From Asterias amurensis (Eukaryota > Echinodermata > Asteroidea > Forcipulatida > Asteriidae), in NCBI RefSeq assembly GCF_032118995.1, contig NC_092649.1, positions 19,467,832-19,531,831 on the forward strand: a stretch of 64,000 nt of DNA. The letters are read 5' to 3'. Within the stretch, counting starts at the first letter, position 1, and each line of letters begins with the position of its first letter. The notes under the pieces were generated by a model. It was not told the origin of the DNA and did no database searches. It saw only the letters and a list, made by a program, of their open reading frames with translations. Below, one piece after another: positions 32,444 through 42,502 of the stretch. The translations under genes and the position numbers were made by a program.

Positions 32444-35369
32444 TTAAGAGTCCCTGCCTGTAAGAATGTACCAAATTAGGGGGGGTGTGATTTATGGGTT
32501 CGCAGATCTTCTTCCAAAAAATTAGAGTGATACACCATCATACCAAACGAATAAATCCAAAATTTTAGTTTGCTGACGCTTTCGGTTTTGGAGTTACCAG
32601 TTATCAAAGTTTGGGCCAAAAAGCCCTCAAGAAACGAATAGTACATTCCCTGTAAACACAAAAACCAGCGCCAAGGTCATCCCAAAAAAAGTAAAACATT
32701 TTTTGAATACTCCAGTTGGGCTTATATCAAAAGTAAAAAAAAAAAGTTGGGATCTCGTTCTCGCGTCATGTTACGCGCACCTGAACCTTTGACGAACAGT
32801 GCCCTCGTGCCATTTTCAACGCCTCATAACTCAGCGCGCCTATAGGATCCCATGAATTAAACAAGTTCAAATGAAAGAGCTTGCATCCCTAAAACAAATT
32901 TAAGTGCAAAGTGCGTGGGATCTCGTTGGCGCAGAGAGATAATAGAGGTCAAAGTTCAAATTTTACCAATATATTGCGTTTTCGCACCTCCATAACTTCG
33001 CGCGCCAACAACAAAAAATTGTTTTTATGGCAACTGGGTATTGGAACAGTTTTCATCTAATGACAAATGGAAAAAGAATCTTGGGATCTCTGCAACTTGC
33101 ATGTCAAAAGATTTTTTGAAAATTTTCTAAAGTATTGCCATTTCACACATTTTTGCCTAAATTGGGACAACATTCACTTTTCTCATCACTGTAAGTATCT
33201 GTGCCAAACAAGATCCCATCAATTTTTTCTTGTATTTGGTTAAGTTGAGTGTTCCTTAACAGAATTCAATTGAAAAATAATTGAGATCATGTTGGCCCAA
33301 CAATATAACAAAGGTCAAAGGTCATATGAAACTACACTACTGCCTATTTTGGGCGATTTTGCGTCGTCTAGAAATCCACGCGCCAATATGATCCCATTAA
33401 GTTGTCTGCATTTTATGATTATATAGATTCTCAGCAACACATAAAAAAGCAAAAATCAAATGGGATTTGAGTGGCGCTAACAAATATAACAGATCAAAAG
33501 TTCGCAATACATGCCTATACTTATGCATTGCTGTGGCAACCGAAAGCGAGAAATATCCCCCCATTTGAAAATGTTGGCAAACCATGAAGGGGATAGGTCT
33601 CCAAAACGAATTTTGGTCAAGAGATAGACTGGACTTGTTTTTACAAATGGTGTTAGTTTAATGTTGGTGGGTAACTGTTGCCAAGGTCAAAGGTTACAAA
33701 GAATATGTGATATTTTCCGTCAAGAGCCAACTTCAGAGCCTTTTTAAGATTTTATTTAATGAACAAGGGCTCTATCCTTTATGTTGGGGAAAACCACTTA
33801 TAATATCTAGGCACATGTGATTGTCCCAAATTAATTATAGAGCCCTTGTTCATTTGATAAAATGTTGACATGGCTTTGAAGTTGGCTCTCCACAGAAAAT
33901 ATTGGTGTTTTGTAATTCATTTTCTGTGGAGAGCCAACTTCGAAGCCCTGTCAACATTTTATCAAATAAGGAAGGGCTCTATAATTAATTTGGGACAACC
34001 ATATGTGCCTAGATATTATAAGTGGCTGTCCCAAACTGAAAGGATAGAGCCCTTGTTCTTTAAATAAAATCTTGAAAAGGCTCTGAAGTTGGCTCTTGAC
34101 AGAAATATAAAAAACACCCATATTCTGTGTAACCTTTGACCTTGGCAACAGTTACCCACCAACATTAAACTAACACCATTTGTAAAAACAAGTCCAGTCT
34201 ATCTCTTGACCAAAATTCGTTTTGGAGACCTATCCCCTTCATGGTTTGCCAACATTTTCAAATTGGGGGATATTTCTCACTTTCGGTTGCCACAGCAATG
34301 CATAAGTATAGGCATGTATTGCGAGCTTTTGATCTGTAATATTTGTTAGCGCCACTCAAATCCCATTAGGTTTTTGCTTTTTATGTGTTGCTGAGAATCT
34401 ATATAATCATAAAATGCAGACAATTTTATGGGATCATATTGGCGCGTGGATTTCTAGACGACGTAAAATTGCCCGAAATAGGCAGTAGTGTAGTTTCATA
34501 TGACCTTTGACCTTTGTTACATTGGTGGGCCAACATGATCCCAATTATTTTTCAATTGAAATCTGTTTAGGAACACTCAACTTAACCAAATACAAGAAAA
34601 CATTGATGGGATCTTGTTGGCACAGATACTTACAGTGATGAAAAAAGTGAATGTTGTCCCAATTTAGGCCAAAATGTGTGGAATGACAATACTTTAGAAA
34701 ATTTTCAAAAAATCTTTTGACATGCAAGATGCAGAGATCCCAAGATTCTTTTTTCATTTGTCATTAGATGAAAACTGTTCCAATACCCAGTTGCCATAAA
34801 AACAATTTTTTGTTGTTGGCGCGCGAAGTTACGGAGGTGCAAAAACGCAATATATTGGTAAAATTTGAACTTTGACCTCTATTATCTCTCTGCGCCAACG
34901 AGATCCCACGCACTTTGCACTTAAATTTGTTTTAGGGATGCAAGCTCTTTCATTTGAACTTGTTTAATTCATGGGAACTTATAGGCGCGCTGAGTTATGA
35001 GGCGTTGAAAATGGCACGAGGGCACTGTTCGTCAAAGGTTCAGGTGCGCGTAACATGATGCGCCAACGAGATCCCAACTTTTTTTTTTTACTTTTGTTAT
35101 AAGCCCAACTGGAGGTTTCAAAAAATGTTTTACTTTTTTTGGGATGACCTTGGCGCTGGTTTTTGTGTTTACAGGGAATGTACTATTCGTTTCTCGAGGG
35201 CTTTTAGGTCGAAACTTTGATAACTGGTAACTCCAAAACCGAAAGCGTCAGCAAACTAAAATTTTGGATTTATTCGTTTGGTATGATGATGTATCACTAA
35301 TTTTTTAGAAGAAGATCTGAGAACCCATGAATCACCACTTGGTACACTCTTACAGGCAGGGACTCTTAA
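32444..35369. mobile_element. 2.9-kb foldback element
   Basis: A long inverted repeat has arms of about 1.45 kb (32444-33901 and 33921-35369) around a short spacer (GTGTTTTGTAATT region). Both ends are TTAA followed by GAGTCCCTGCCTGTAAGA. The arms are nearly identical by eye, which suggests recent insertion or gene conversion. Inside each arm, words of the form GGGATC..TTGGCGC and their inverse recur about every 60-130 bp. No open frame codes a recognisable transposase. Confidence 0.85.
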
Positions 35370-35376
35370 TGCCATG

Positions 35377-36566
35377 TTAAAGGCACCTGGAAATAGGATT
35401 TTTTTTTCTTTTAAACATAAGAATTAACAATAAAACAATTTTTTGAGTAATTGTTTGTCACGATTTATATGTTAAAAAAAATAATCAAGTGCTTGGGGGG
35501 GTTGACTCCGCCTACCCCTTTTGTGACGTAGGAAAAGGAAGACTTTGCCTCGATCAAACATAGGCCCCCCTCGATGCGTAGATAAACACACGTGCAAAAG
35601 TACATGTAATTCTAAGACGTGAGTTTGTACGCTGCGAAAAAAGTTTTTTTTCTGGCATTTTTCCGGCAATGCCGACCAGGTGTATTGCTGCTGGATGCAG
35701 CAAAACAACTAAAAATGGGGTCAGTCTTCATCTGTTTCCTGCAGATCCCAAGTATAGGCGGTTGTGGGCTGCGAAAGTCAGATTAACTAGAGCAAAGTGA
35801 TCCGGTCCGACGTCTTTTTCAGCGCTGCAGCGAACACTTAGAGCCTTCGTGCTTCGAATCCGGGATACACAACTCATTTGACATGACGAGAAGAGCCATT
35901 CTTAAACACAACGCCATCCCAACAATTTTTCTAGCTAGTGGGAAGTCGAAGAAGGTATCTGAAAGACGTGACGAACTCAGAGGAGCATTTGCTAAACGTG
36001 AAAAAATTCGGGTAAGTTTGAACTTTGAGGGTATGTTTTTAGCTTTTGCCAAGTGACACGATTTTTTGTTGGTACCGCATGCGATTCACCGTGCGTGCAG
36101 GTCCTATGTGACTGTCCGCCCATTATACAGCAGCCATAGTGCGTGCGTGCAGTCTGCTCCGTGGCCGTATTTCTATCATCTTACAACCCATTTGGTCACT
36201 AAAAAGTCGCATAGTTAAATAAAAATAGCAGCAATAGCTTTTGTAAAAACCACTAGGCGTTCAACATGTTCAAGTTTCAATGTAGGTATGTGTGTAAAAT
36301 CGTGTCTAAATTTGTTTTGATGTGCCATGTTCCCAGACGTAATGTACGGGGACCCGACTACAAATTTTCTCTCCAAATATCGCGCCTTGAAATACGTCAC
36401 GAACAGCGCCCTCTCGGGTCGGAGCCTACTCGTAAATTTGTAAATACAATCAAAACTAAGATTTTTAAACCTTAGTTAACTTTTTATTCACATTCCTCTC
36501 ATAAAAACACATATTTTAGTGACAAAAGCTTTATTTAAAAAAAATACCACTTCCAGGTGACTTTAA
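35377..36566 (+). mobile_element. Kolobok-like DNA transposon remnant carrying a THAP domain
   Basis: TTAA-bounded with ends TTAAAGGCACCTGGAAATAG and the inverse at 36547-36566. It carries the broken THAP gene at 35669-36011. TTAA duplications plus a THAP protein are the documented signature of Kolobok elements. P elements also have THAP but make 8-bp duplications. At 1.19 kb it lacks a transposase core. Confidence 0.7.
35669..36011 (+). pseudogene. THAP-domain gene fragment, broken
   Basis: It starts MPTRCIAAGCSKTTKNG, with two cysteines spaced as in the C2CH zinc-binding THAP fold. HLFPADPKYRRLWAAKVR follows, including the conserved FP and W. A TGA interrupts it at 35798-35800. About 2 bases appear lost at the third zinc-ligand cysteine (near 35827), shifting the frame. 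The later frame continues SEHLEPSCFESG and AILKHNAIPTIF, typical of the THAP C-terminal AVPTIF box. It ends at a plausible donor (CGG|GTAAGT). It is non-functional as it stands. Confidence 0.75.
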
Positions 36567-36632
36567 GTATAATATGAACCAGGCTTATTTTGGTTGTTGT
36601 AATTATTCAAAGTATACTTTCTAAAAGTTTAC

Positions 36633-36722
36633 CTCAAACTTGAGAGTGCACTTAAAAAGCTCCGTTATCATAGCCCAGTCTTGTACACTTGTTGACAGGT
36701 AGATCTCTTCGGAGAAGCCTTA
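36633..36722 (-). pseudogene. unit B exon-like copy 9
   Basis: The acceptor is GATGCAG| and the donor is GAG|GTAAAC. The frame GFSEEIYLSTSVQDWAMITE then LFKCTLKFE is open after an initial TAA that touches the acceptor. It is the copy nearest to unit B exon 1. Confidence 0.4.
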
Positions 36723-36729
36723 CTGCATC

Positions 36730-38720
36730 AAAAAACAAAATGTTTCCAATAGTAGTGTTAGACTAAAGCATTTCAGATAAGATGCCTTTACTTGTACAAT
36801 TTGCAATATTTGATAATAAACATTATCCATCGTCGACTACTACCTAAGAAAATTTGTGCACTCTGATTATTTTGTTGATGACTGGTCATGTGGGTGTATT
36901 TAAATAAGGTATAAAGACCGACTCTGTGAACTGGCAAAACAATTTCACTCGAACAAAAGTAAATATTGTTGTGTAAAAGTTTGCACTGTAGTTGTGCAGA
37001 AAACTACCAAATCAACTGTTTTCTATGCGAAACCATTAACCATAATTGGTACAAGTGGAAATATATTTTGGATAGTAGCCTTATTGTTGGGTAAGCATAA
37101 TATTACGCATTAATCAGCTCTATTCAATTGGTCACAGCTCCTTGCACTGTTATTCTGTCAGATTCAGATAGAAAATTGCCAACAAGAGTGACTCATGTGA
37201 AAATCAGGGTATTTTAATTTCTGCAAATTAACAAATACAGGTTTTTTGTTGTTGTTCATCCATGCCTAAAAACTTCTCCCTAGAAATGTGCTAAACCATT
37301 CAAATTTTTTTCCCCAATAAGACCCAAGATTTCAATAAAAAATAGGGAGTGTTTTTATTTTGTTTCACATAAACATCCAGAAAACTTGAATGCTGTACAG
37401 TGGTTTGACTAGTTCCGTGTCACTTCAATTTTGTAATAAATCATAATAAAATTACTTTTAATGTCATGAACAATTGCTGTCATCGGTATGTTTGAATGAT
37501 AACAACAAATAAAAACCAACAAACCTTAAAATAAATCTAGTGCCAAACGTCATCGAAAACAAATTATGACAAAATTTTCTCAACTTGAACTTTAGTTTGT
37601 GATGAAATTATCATTATTTTTAAAGAAATTGTGGGTTGAAAAACGCTCTCACCTTTCAAATTGGAACGCCAGGCCAAGTATTATTACATTGCTAAGAATT
37701 TTAAGAGTTTGTAGAAACAATATTTCAAGCAGATATTAATAGTTGAGCAGTCGTTTTTCTTAATGAAGCAAAATTACCGAACTCATTTGTTTTTTTCGAG
37801 CATGGTACCTATGACCAGTTCATTCCGGATCACTCAATCATACGGCTGTTGTATAACGTTTAGTTATTTACAGCGCTGAAGTGTGCATTTTTATAGTGTC
37901 AATGGATGTAAAAGGTACTTCATAAAACAGCCACTGCAAGTATTTTCAAGATGGGAGGACTCTGAAGTTGCAGACGATTTGCAAAATGTTTGAATAAAAA
38001 TATCTCTCGTCAAATAATATTGGATAATTAAGTTAAATTATTTCAACAAAATTATTGAGTTACATTATTGTTGGTTTAGTATTTTTAGGATATGGAACTG
38101 AGACGAAGACGAGTGCTAACGAAAAACTACCTCCATCCTAAGACTAAGTTAAGAGTATAATTTTTTATACAATGTTGCGAGCTTCAGTTTTTCCCCGAAA
38201 AAAACCCCCGAAGAAATAAATGTTGACATGTCAACACGAAAACAAAACGGAAAACGGAATATACGGCACGGAATAATTTCCGTATATCCCTGCCACCACT
38301 TTTGCATTCGTTATGGAATAAAATAGTATCCTAAATGAGATAGCCTTTTCGTAAAAATGAGAGAAAAAGTGGTGGCAGGATACGGAAAATCATTCGACAA
38401 ATTTACCCAAAATGTTAGTTGCGATAACTAGTTGGAGTACGATATGGAATAGTACAGTCGACTCGTTTATGACCAAATGAGCATTATTTGATATGCTATG
38501 CCTTTTGTTGTTCAGCTATATCTCAGTAAAACAGCTCAGGTAGTAAACATTTTACCACAGAAATTCATTTAATACAAACAAATGACGTCTGTGGTGGTCT
38601 CAACACATTTGGCTTTTAAACTTGGCGCCGAGCCGTGCAGAAAGCGCCCAAATTTCTCCAATTTTTGTGAATGCAAAACATTTTCAACACTTTAGTTCAT
38701 AGCACAAGACAATTCTCAAC
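36730..38720 (-). other. intron 1 of unit B
   Basis: AT-rich, with no exon recognised. A GTGGTGGCAGG word with an inverted partner lies at about 38290-38390 (CCTGCCACCACTTTT and AAAAAGTGGTGGCAGG), possibly a small hairpin element. Confidence 0.4.
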
Positions 38721-38724
38721 TCAC

Positions 38725-38817
38725 CATTACACTTTTCCTGTTGTTTTCCTTCCGAAATCCGGTGAAAATCCATAGTTTTTGGAGCAAAAAGCAGAAAGAA
38801 TTTTTAGTGTCGTCCAT
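38725..38817 (-). CDS. unit B exon 1
   Basis: ATGGACGACAC lies after a stretch (CTTGCTTTGAAGACAA) that aligns with the unit A leader (CTTGAACTTTGAAGAAGAACC). It encodes MDDTKNSFCFLLQKLWIFTG then FRKENNRKSVM and ends at a consensus donor ATG|GTGAGT. The phase at the end is 0, unlike unit A. Confidence 0.4.
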
Positions 38818-38829
38818 TTGTCTTCAAAG

Positions 38830-38970
38830 CAAGTATAAAACGCACATGGCCGGCCGGCTGCTGCGCAGACGACCGTTCCCCCTCTCTCCTCAAATCACGT
38901 CACCCGGATCTCATTTGCATAACAAAAGAGCCGTCTTCTCCCCCAGGTAAAAGTTACGCCCATATATGGA
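38830..38970 (-). promoter_or_regulatory. octamer/CRE promoter block of unit B
   Basis: On the minus strand the order is CTTTTGTTATGCAAATGAG (38928-38910), then a CRE-like TGACGTGA (38902-38895), then TTTTATACTT just upstream of the first exon. The 19-bp octamer block is identical to that of unit A at 3110-3128. A CCATATATGG-like box lies farther upstream. Confidence 0.5.
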
Positions 38971-41440
38971 AATGCGGGACGGGCTATTTTGTTGACAGGG
39001 GTGATCAGAGCTAATACTTGTAAATAAATACCAAAAAATGCGCTCGTTAATTTGCAAAACAGCGTTTCCAGGCGGGGTTCTGATTAATTGGAGGATTTGC
39101 TCTTTCTAAGAGAACATTACCCCTTGAAGACAATGGAATACACGACAGTGCAATGATCATAGCTTGTGTCTAGAGGTAAGGAGAATTTAGAACTTGATCA
39201 ATAATACCATCTGATAATTAACACATCTTATATACGACTGGGAAGTAGGAAAAGTTGTTTTTGTAAACGGGTAAGGAGAAATTAAAAGTTGATCAATTGA
39301 ACTTGTTTACATATCAAGTATGTGTAAATGTCACAAGACCAAGATTTGAACAGCGTGCACAATAAACTTTTACTTTACAGACATAAAACAGCCGTTTTCA
39401 AATAAAGGAGTGTCAGATGTTGTGTACTTTTTGTTTCAATTTTCATTAGCAAAGCTGAGGAGTTGTCTGCCTCAAAAATATTGCTAACCTGTGCCCAATT
39501 TCATAGAGCTAAGCACAAAAAGAAGCCAAGCACAACAAACTACTGCTAACAAGAATAATTAAAGGACCACCAACCAAACTACCATGTCATAAAGTACAAT
39601 TTGTGACTGGTATCCTGGGCCCAATTTCATAGAGCTGCTAAGCACAAAAATTTGCTTAACATAAAATTTCTTCCTTGTTCAAAACAGGATTACCATCCAA
39701 ATTTCCATTTGTTGCATATTGCTTGTTACTGGTATTCAGCTGTTGTTTGCTTATCCTGAAAATCATGTAGAAAATTTGTTGGTAATCCCGTTTTTATCGA
39801 GGAAGACATTTCATGCTTAGCAAATTGTTGTGCTAAGCAGCTCTATGAAATTGGGCCCTGCTCATTTCTGCTTAGCAGACAATTGTTGAGCATTGTTAGC
39901 AGCTCTTTGAAATTGGGCCCATATAACCAGCAAACGTTTTATTGCAATGTCTATTTGATTTACTTTTGCTAAGCAGATACAAAGATACAAATCTATTGAG
40001 CTTAAAGGTTAGTGTAATTTTGTGTACAGATATCGAACAATCTTGAAAGTCTATCTGAGGATCAGAAAATGAACTTTATTCAATATTCAAAATCTATTCA
40101 ACAATTTTGAACAGCAAAACTCGGGCTAAGCAACTTTAAAGTCATCACACATCGTGCCCAACCACACTAAGATTTTAGTTGAATTTATGGAATCATTCGA
40201 AGACAATGTGCCAAGTCATTAAATAATTTAATCTCTTGTAATACAGGAATAAAAGTTGTCACTCGGTATTAAACAGCCAGTTACAATTGGCAGCATATCG
40301 TCAGTCCATAATCGTCTGACCATGACCCTGCAAAGTTTTAAGATTGTTTGATGGGAAGGTATACATTTGGTTACCACTAAAAAAATAATAGCTTGTTAGA
40401 AGTACAGCGCTACCACCTTTTGCAATGAAATTTTCGCGGGTTACTTATATATATTTTATTACTTGTATATATCTACATTTTTATAAGATTAAAACTGTTT
40501 TAAAAACCAAATGTATACGTTCCCTTTGAGAGATTGGGTCTCCATTCTTTTATTCCCATTATTAACACCTTAAACATCCTAAAACCATTAAAATTTGAAA
40601 ACAAATCCGACTGTTAAGCTTCAGCTCACATCAACTCTGCATTGTATTTCTATATGCATGTTAAGAGCTTAGTACCTCATTTTTGCTCAAGTTCAGAACT
40701 TGAGTGCTTAAGTTTCAAACTATTGCACACAATTTTCAAACATGCGCGTTCCAATAATGTGATCTACCAACTCAAATTGGGCCTTGGAGTTTGCACGCTC
40801 CATAAACGTTATCGCAAATACTAAGTATTTAGGTGCATGCTAGTCTAGCTAGCATTCAAGTTTGATCCCTAGCTAGACCAGCATGACCTCATTCAAAAGT
40901 TGGCACTTGCGCAATGGGTGTTTGCCAAATGGTCTATGCAATTATCTGATAGCGCCCTCTTTTGACAAAATTTTCTTAGCCCATGTTTAAACACCCCTCA
41001 CTGTTTATATCGCACATTTGAACATAGCCACGTGATGTCCTCTCAACCATGGTAAGAATGAATGAACTGTCTTAGGTATGAATAAATTGGTGAAATCAAT
41101 CAATAATATTTACAATCAATCAATCAACACATGGAATTAACAATGGACGGAAGGCCCGAGGCCTGGGACAGTAAACTCACAACAGTACAAGTCCGGCGGT
41201 CTTGTACTTAATAATAGTAACACCTCACTGCATTTTTAATTTAATCTGAAATGTACAAATAACTTTCAATTCCTTTGAGTATTGAAGTATTACCCACAAG
41301 AAAAATTAGACAAATTTTCTCCTAGTGCATGCTCCAAACCAAAAACAGCTCAAATGTGAAACTGTGTAATACAATCAGTGACTTCATTTCTACCATTGAC
41401 CCTATTGGGTTTGAGCAATTAATAAACTTTTGGTTGTTTT
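38970..41440. other. intergenic sequence between unit B and CFAP54, with dispersed repeats
   Basis: No gene recognised. At 39.49-39.93 kb there are CCCAATTTCATAGAGCT repeats with inverted ends. The rest is AT-rich. The 60-codon frame at 40642 has no support. Confidence 0.45.
39616..39860. mobile_element. MITE-like 'GGGCCCAATTTCATAGAG' element
   Basis: GGGCCCAATTTCATAGAGCT at the left is mirrored by AGCTCTATGAAATTGGGCCC at the right. TGCTAAGCA words lie inside both ends. Partial relatives flank it at 39492 and 39885-39920. Confidence 0.7.
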
Positions 41441-41687
41441 TAAATGGAGTACCTAGCTTGTTTGGGGTGTCTCAGTCACAAATTGCCTAACTGTCCCTTA
41501 CAAATAGTCTTTTATCTCTTGTCAATTGTCCTCTCTAGTCAAGGGGCAACAAGTTTCTGCAAGTGGTGGAATTCGAGAGGGGGTGGGGTGCCCCCGTACA
41601 AAAATCCAGATGTAGTGCCCCTCACACAAAATAAACACAGAAAACATGCTTCTCCCCACCCGCTGGAAGGCAAAATGCCCCACCCCC

Positions 41688-42077
41688 TTAAAGGAACACG
41701 TTGCCTTGGATCGGACGAGTTGGTCTATAAAAAGCGTTTGAAACCGTTTGTTATGAAACGTATATGGTTAGAAAGATGTTTTAAAAGTAGAATATAATGA
41801 TCCACACAAGTATCTCTCAAAATTGCACGGTTTTCTTTTTACGTCGCGAACTATCACGGTCGGCCATTTATGGGGGTCAAAATTTTGACCCCCATAAATG
41901 GCCGACCGTGTTATTGGACGAGGTAAAAAGAAAACCACGCAGTTTCGAGGCATATTTGTGTAGATCATTGTATTCTACTTTTACATCATCTTTCTAACCA
42001 TTTGCATTTTATAATAAACGGTCAAAAACGCTTTTCAAAGACCAACTCGACCGATCCAAGGCAACGTGTTCCTTTAA
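41688..42077. mobile_element. T2/Kolobok-type MITE, copy 2
   Basis: Same family as 26650-27040: TTAA ends, TTAAAGGAACACGTTGCCTT terminus, palindromic middle around GGGGGTCAAAATTTTGACCCCC. It lies in the expected CFAP54 3' UTR region. Confidence 0.8.
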
Positions 42078-42143
42078 GAAGCTCTATGAAGTTGGGAACT
42101 AACTAGATTTGAAGTGACTCTAGGTCGACCCAAATAAATTTTG

Positions 42144-42370
42144 GTTTCAGACAGGCAAGCTTAACATAACATTTACGTTGGTTCGGCTCATGACAAGATC
42201 AACGTCTGAAACCGAGGCGCTCCAGAGTTGTTCCAAACAACTGCAACTGTAGATCTTTTGACTTCTAGCGCGTCCAGTCGCTCCTAACTGTTTCAGACGT
42301 CAAACTTTTCATATACTTAATTCCCAATTTGGTTCGGCACGGCTCTGGCGCGCCTGTCTGAAATGAGTGA
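42144..42370. mobile_element. MITE with CAGACAGGC ends, copy 2
   Basis: The right end GCGCGCCTGTCTGAAATG and the left GTTTCAGACAGGC match the family at 23747. It ends about 10-14 bp downstream of the CFAP54 stop codon. Confidence 0.65.
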
Positions 42371-42379
42371 TAGTTTGAG

Positions 42380-42502
42380 CTATTGTTGTAGCATCGGTGC
42401 TAGCCACTCGTACAGCTTGCTTCCTTTCAGATGGTCTCCGTAGCTTGGATCAAACAACTGCTCTAGACTGTGAATACGAGGCAGCTGAACTTCAAATGGA
42501 AT
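42380..42502 (-). CDS. CFAP54: CFAP54-like exon 26 (last, with stop)
   Basis: It encodes IPFEVQLPRIHSLEQLFDPS then YGDHLKGSKLYEWLAPMLQQ and TAG. The acceptor is GCCTATAG|. Confidence 0.8.
   Translation of the reverse strand: MPFEVQLPRIHSLEQLFDPSYGDHLKGSKLYEWLAPMLQQ

Larger units (their letters stand above)
21621..38817 (-). pseudogene. unit B: convergent, largely decayed paralogue of unit A
   Basis: It has the same layout as unit A in reverse: octamer promoter block (38910-38928), a first exon with a related ATG (38817), a series of exon-like copies (36.7, 30.4, 29.9, 29.3, 28.0, 27.2, 26.2, 25.5 and 23.6 kb) and two well preserved last exons (22125-21989 and 21704-21621). The middle copies share the theme ISKEIYLST..VQDWPMIKELQALS, but carry indels, stops and mixed entry phases. 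I could not join them into one frame. The first exon also exits at phase 0, unlike phase 2 in unit A. A spliced non-coding RNA, or a coding gene with an exon choice I did not find, remain possible. I see no recognisable protein family. Confidence 0.45.

Noticed and set aside
35472..35708. Minus-strand open frame at the THAP element
   Set aside because: It is the antisense shadow of the plus-strand THAP start and of the element's left end.
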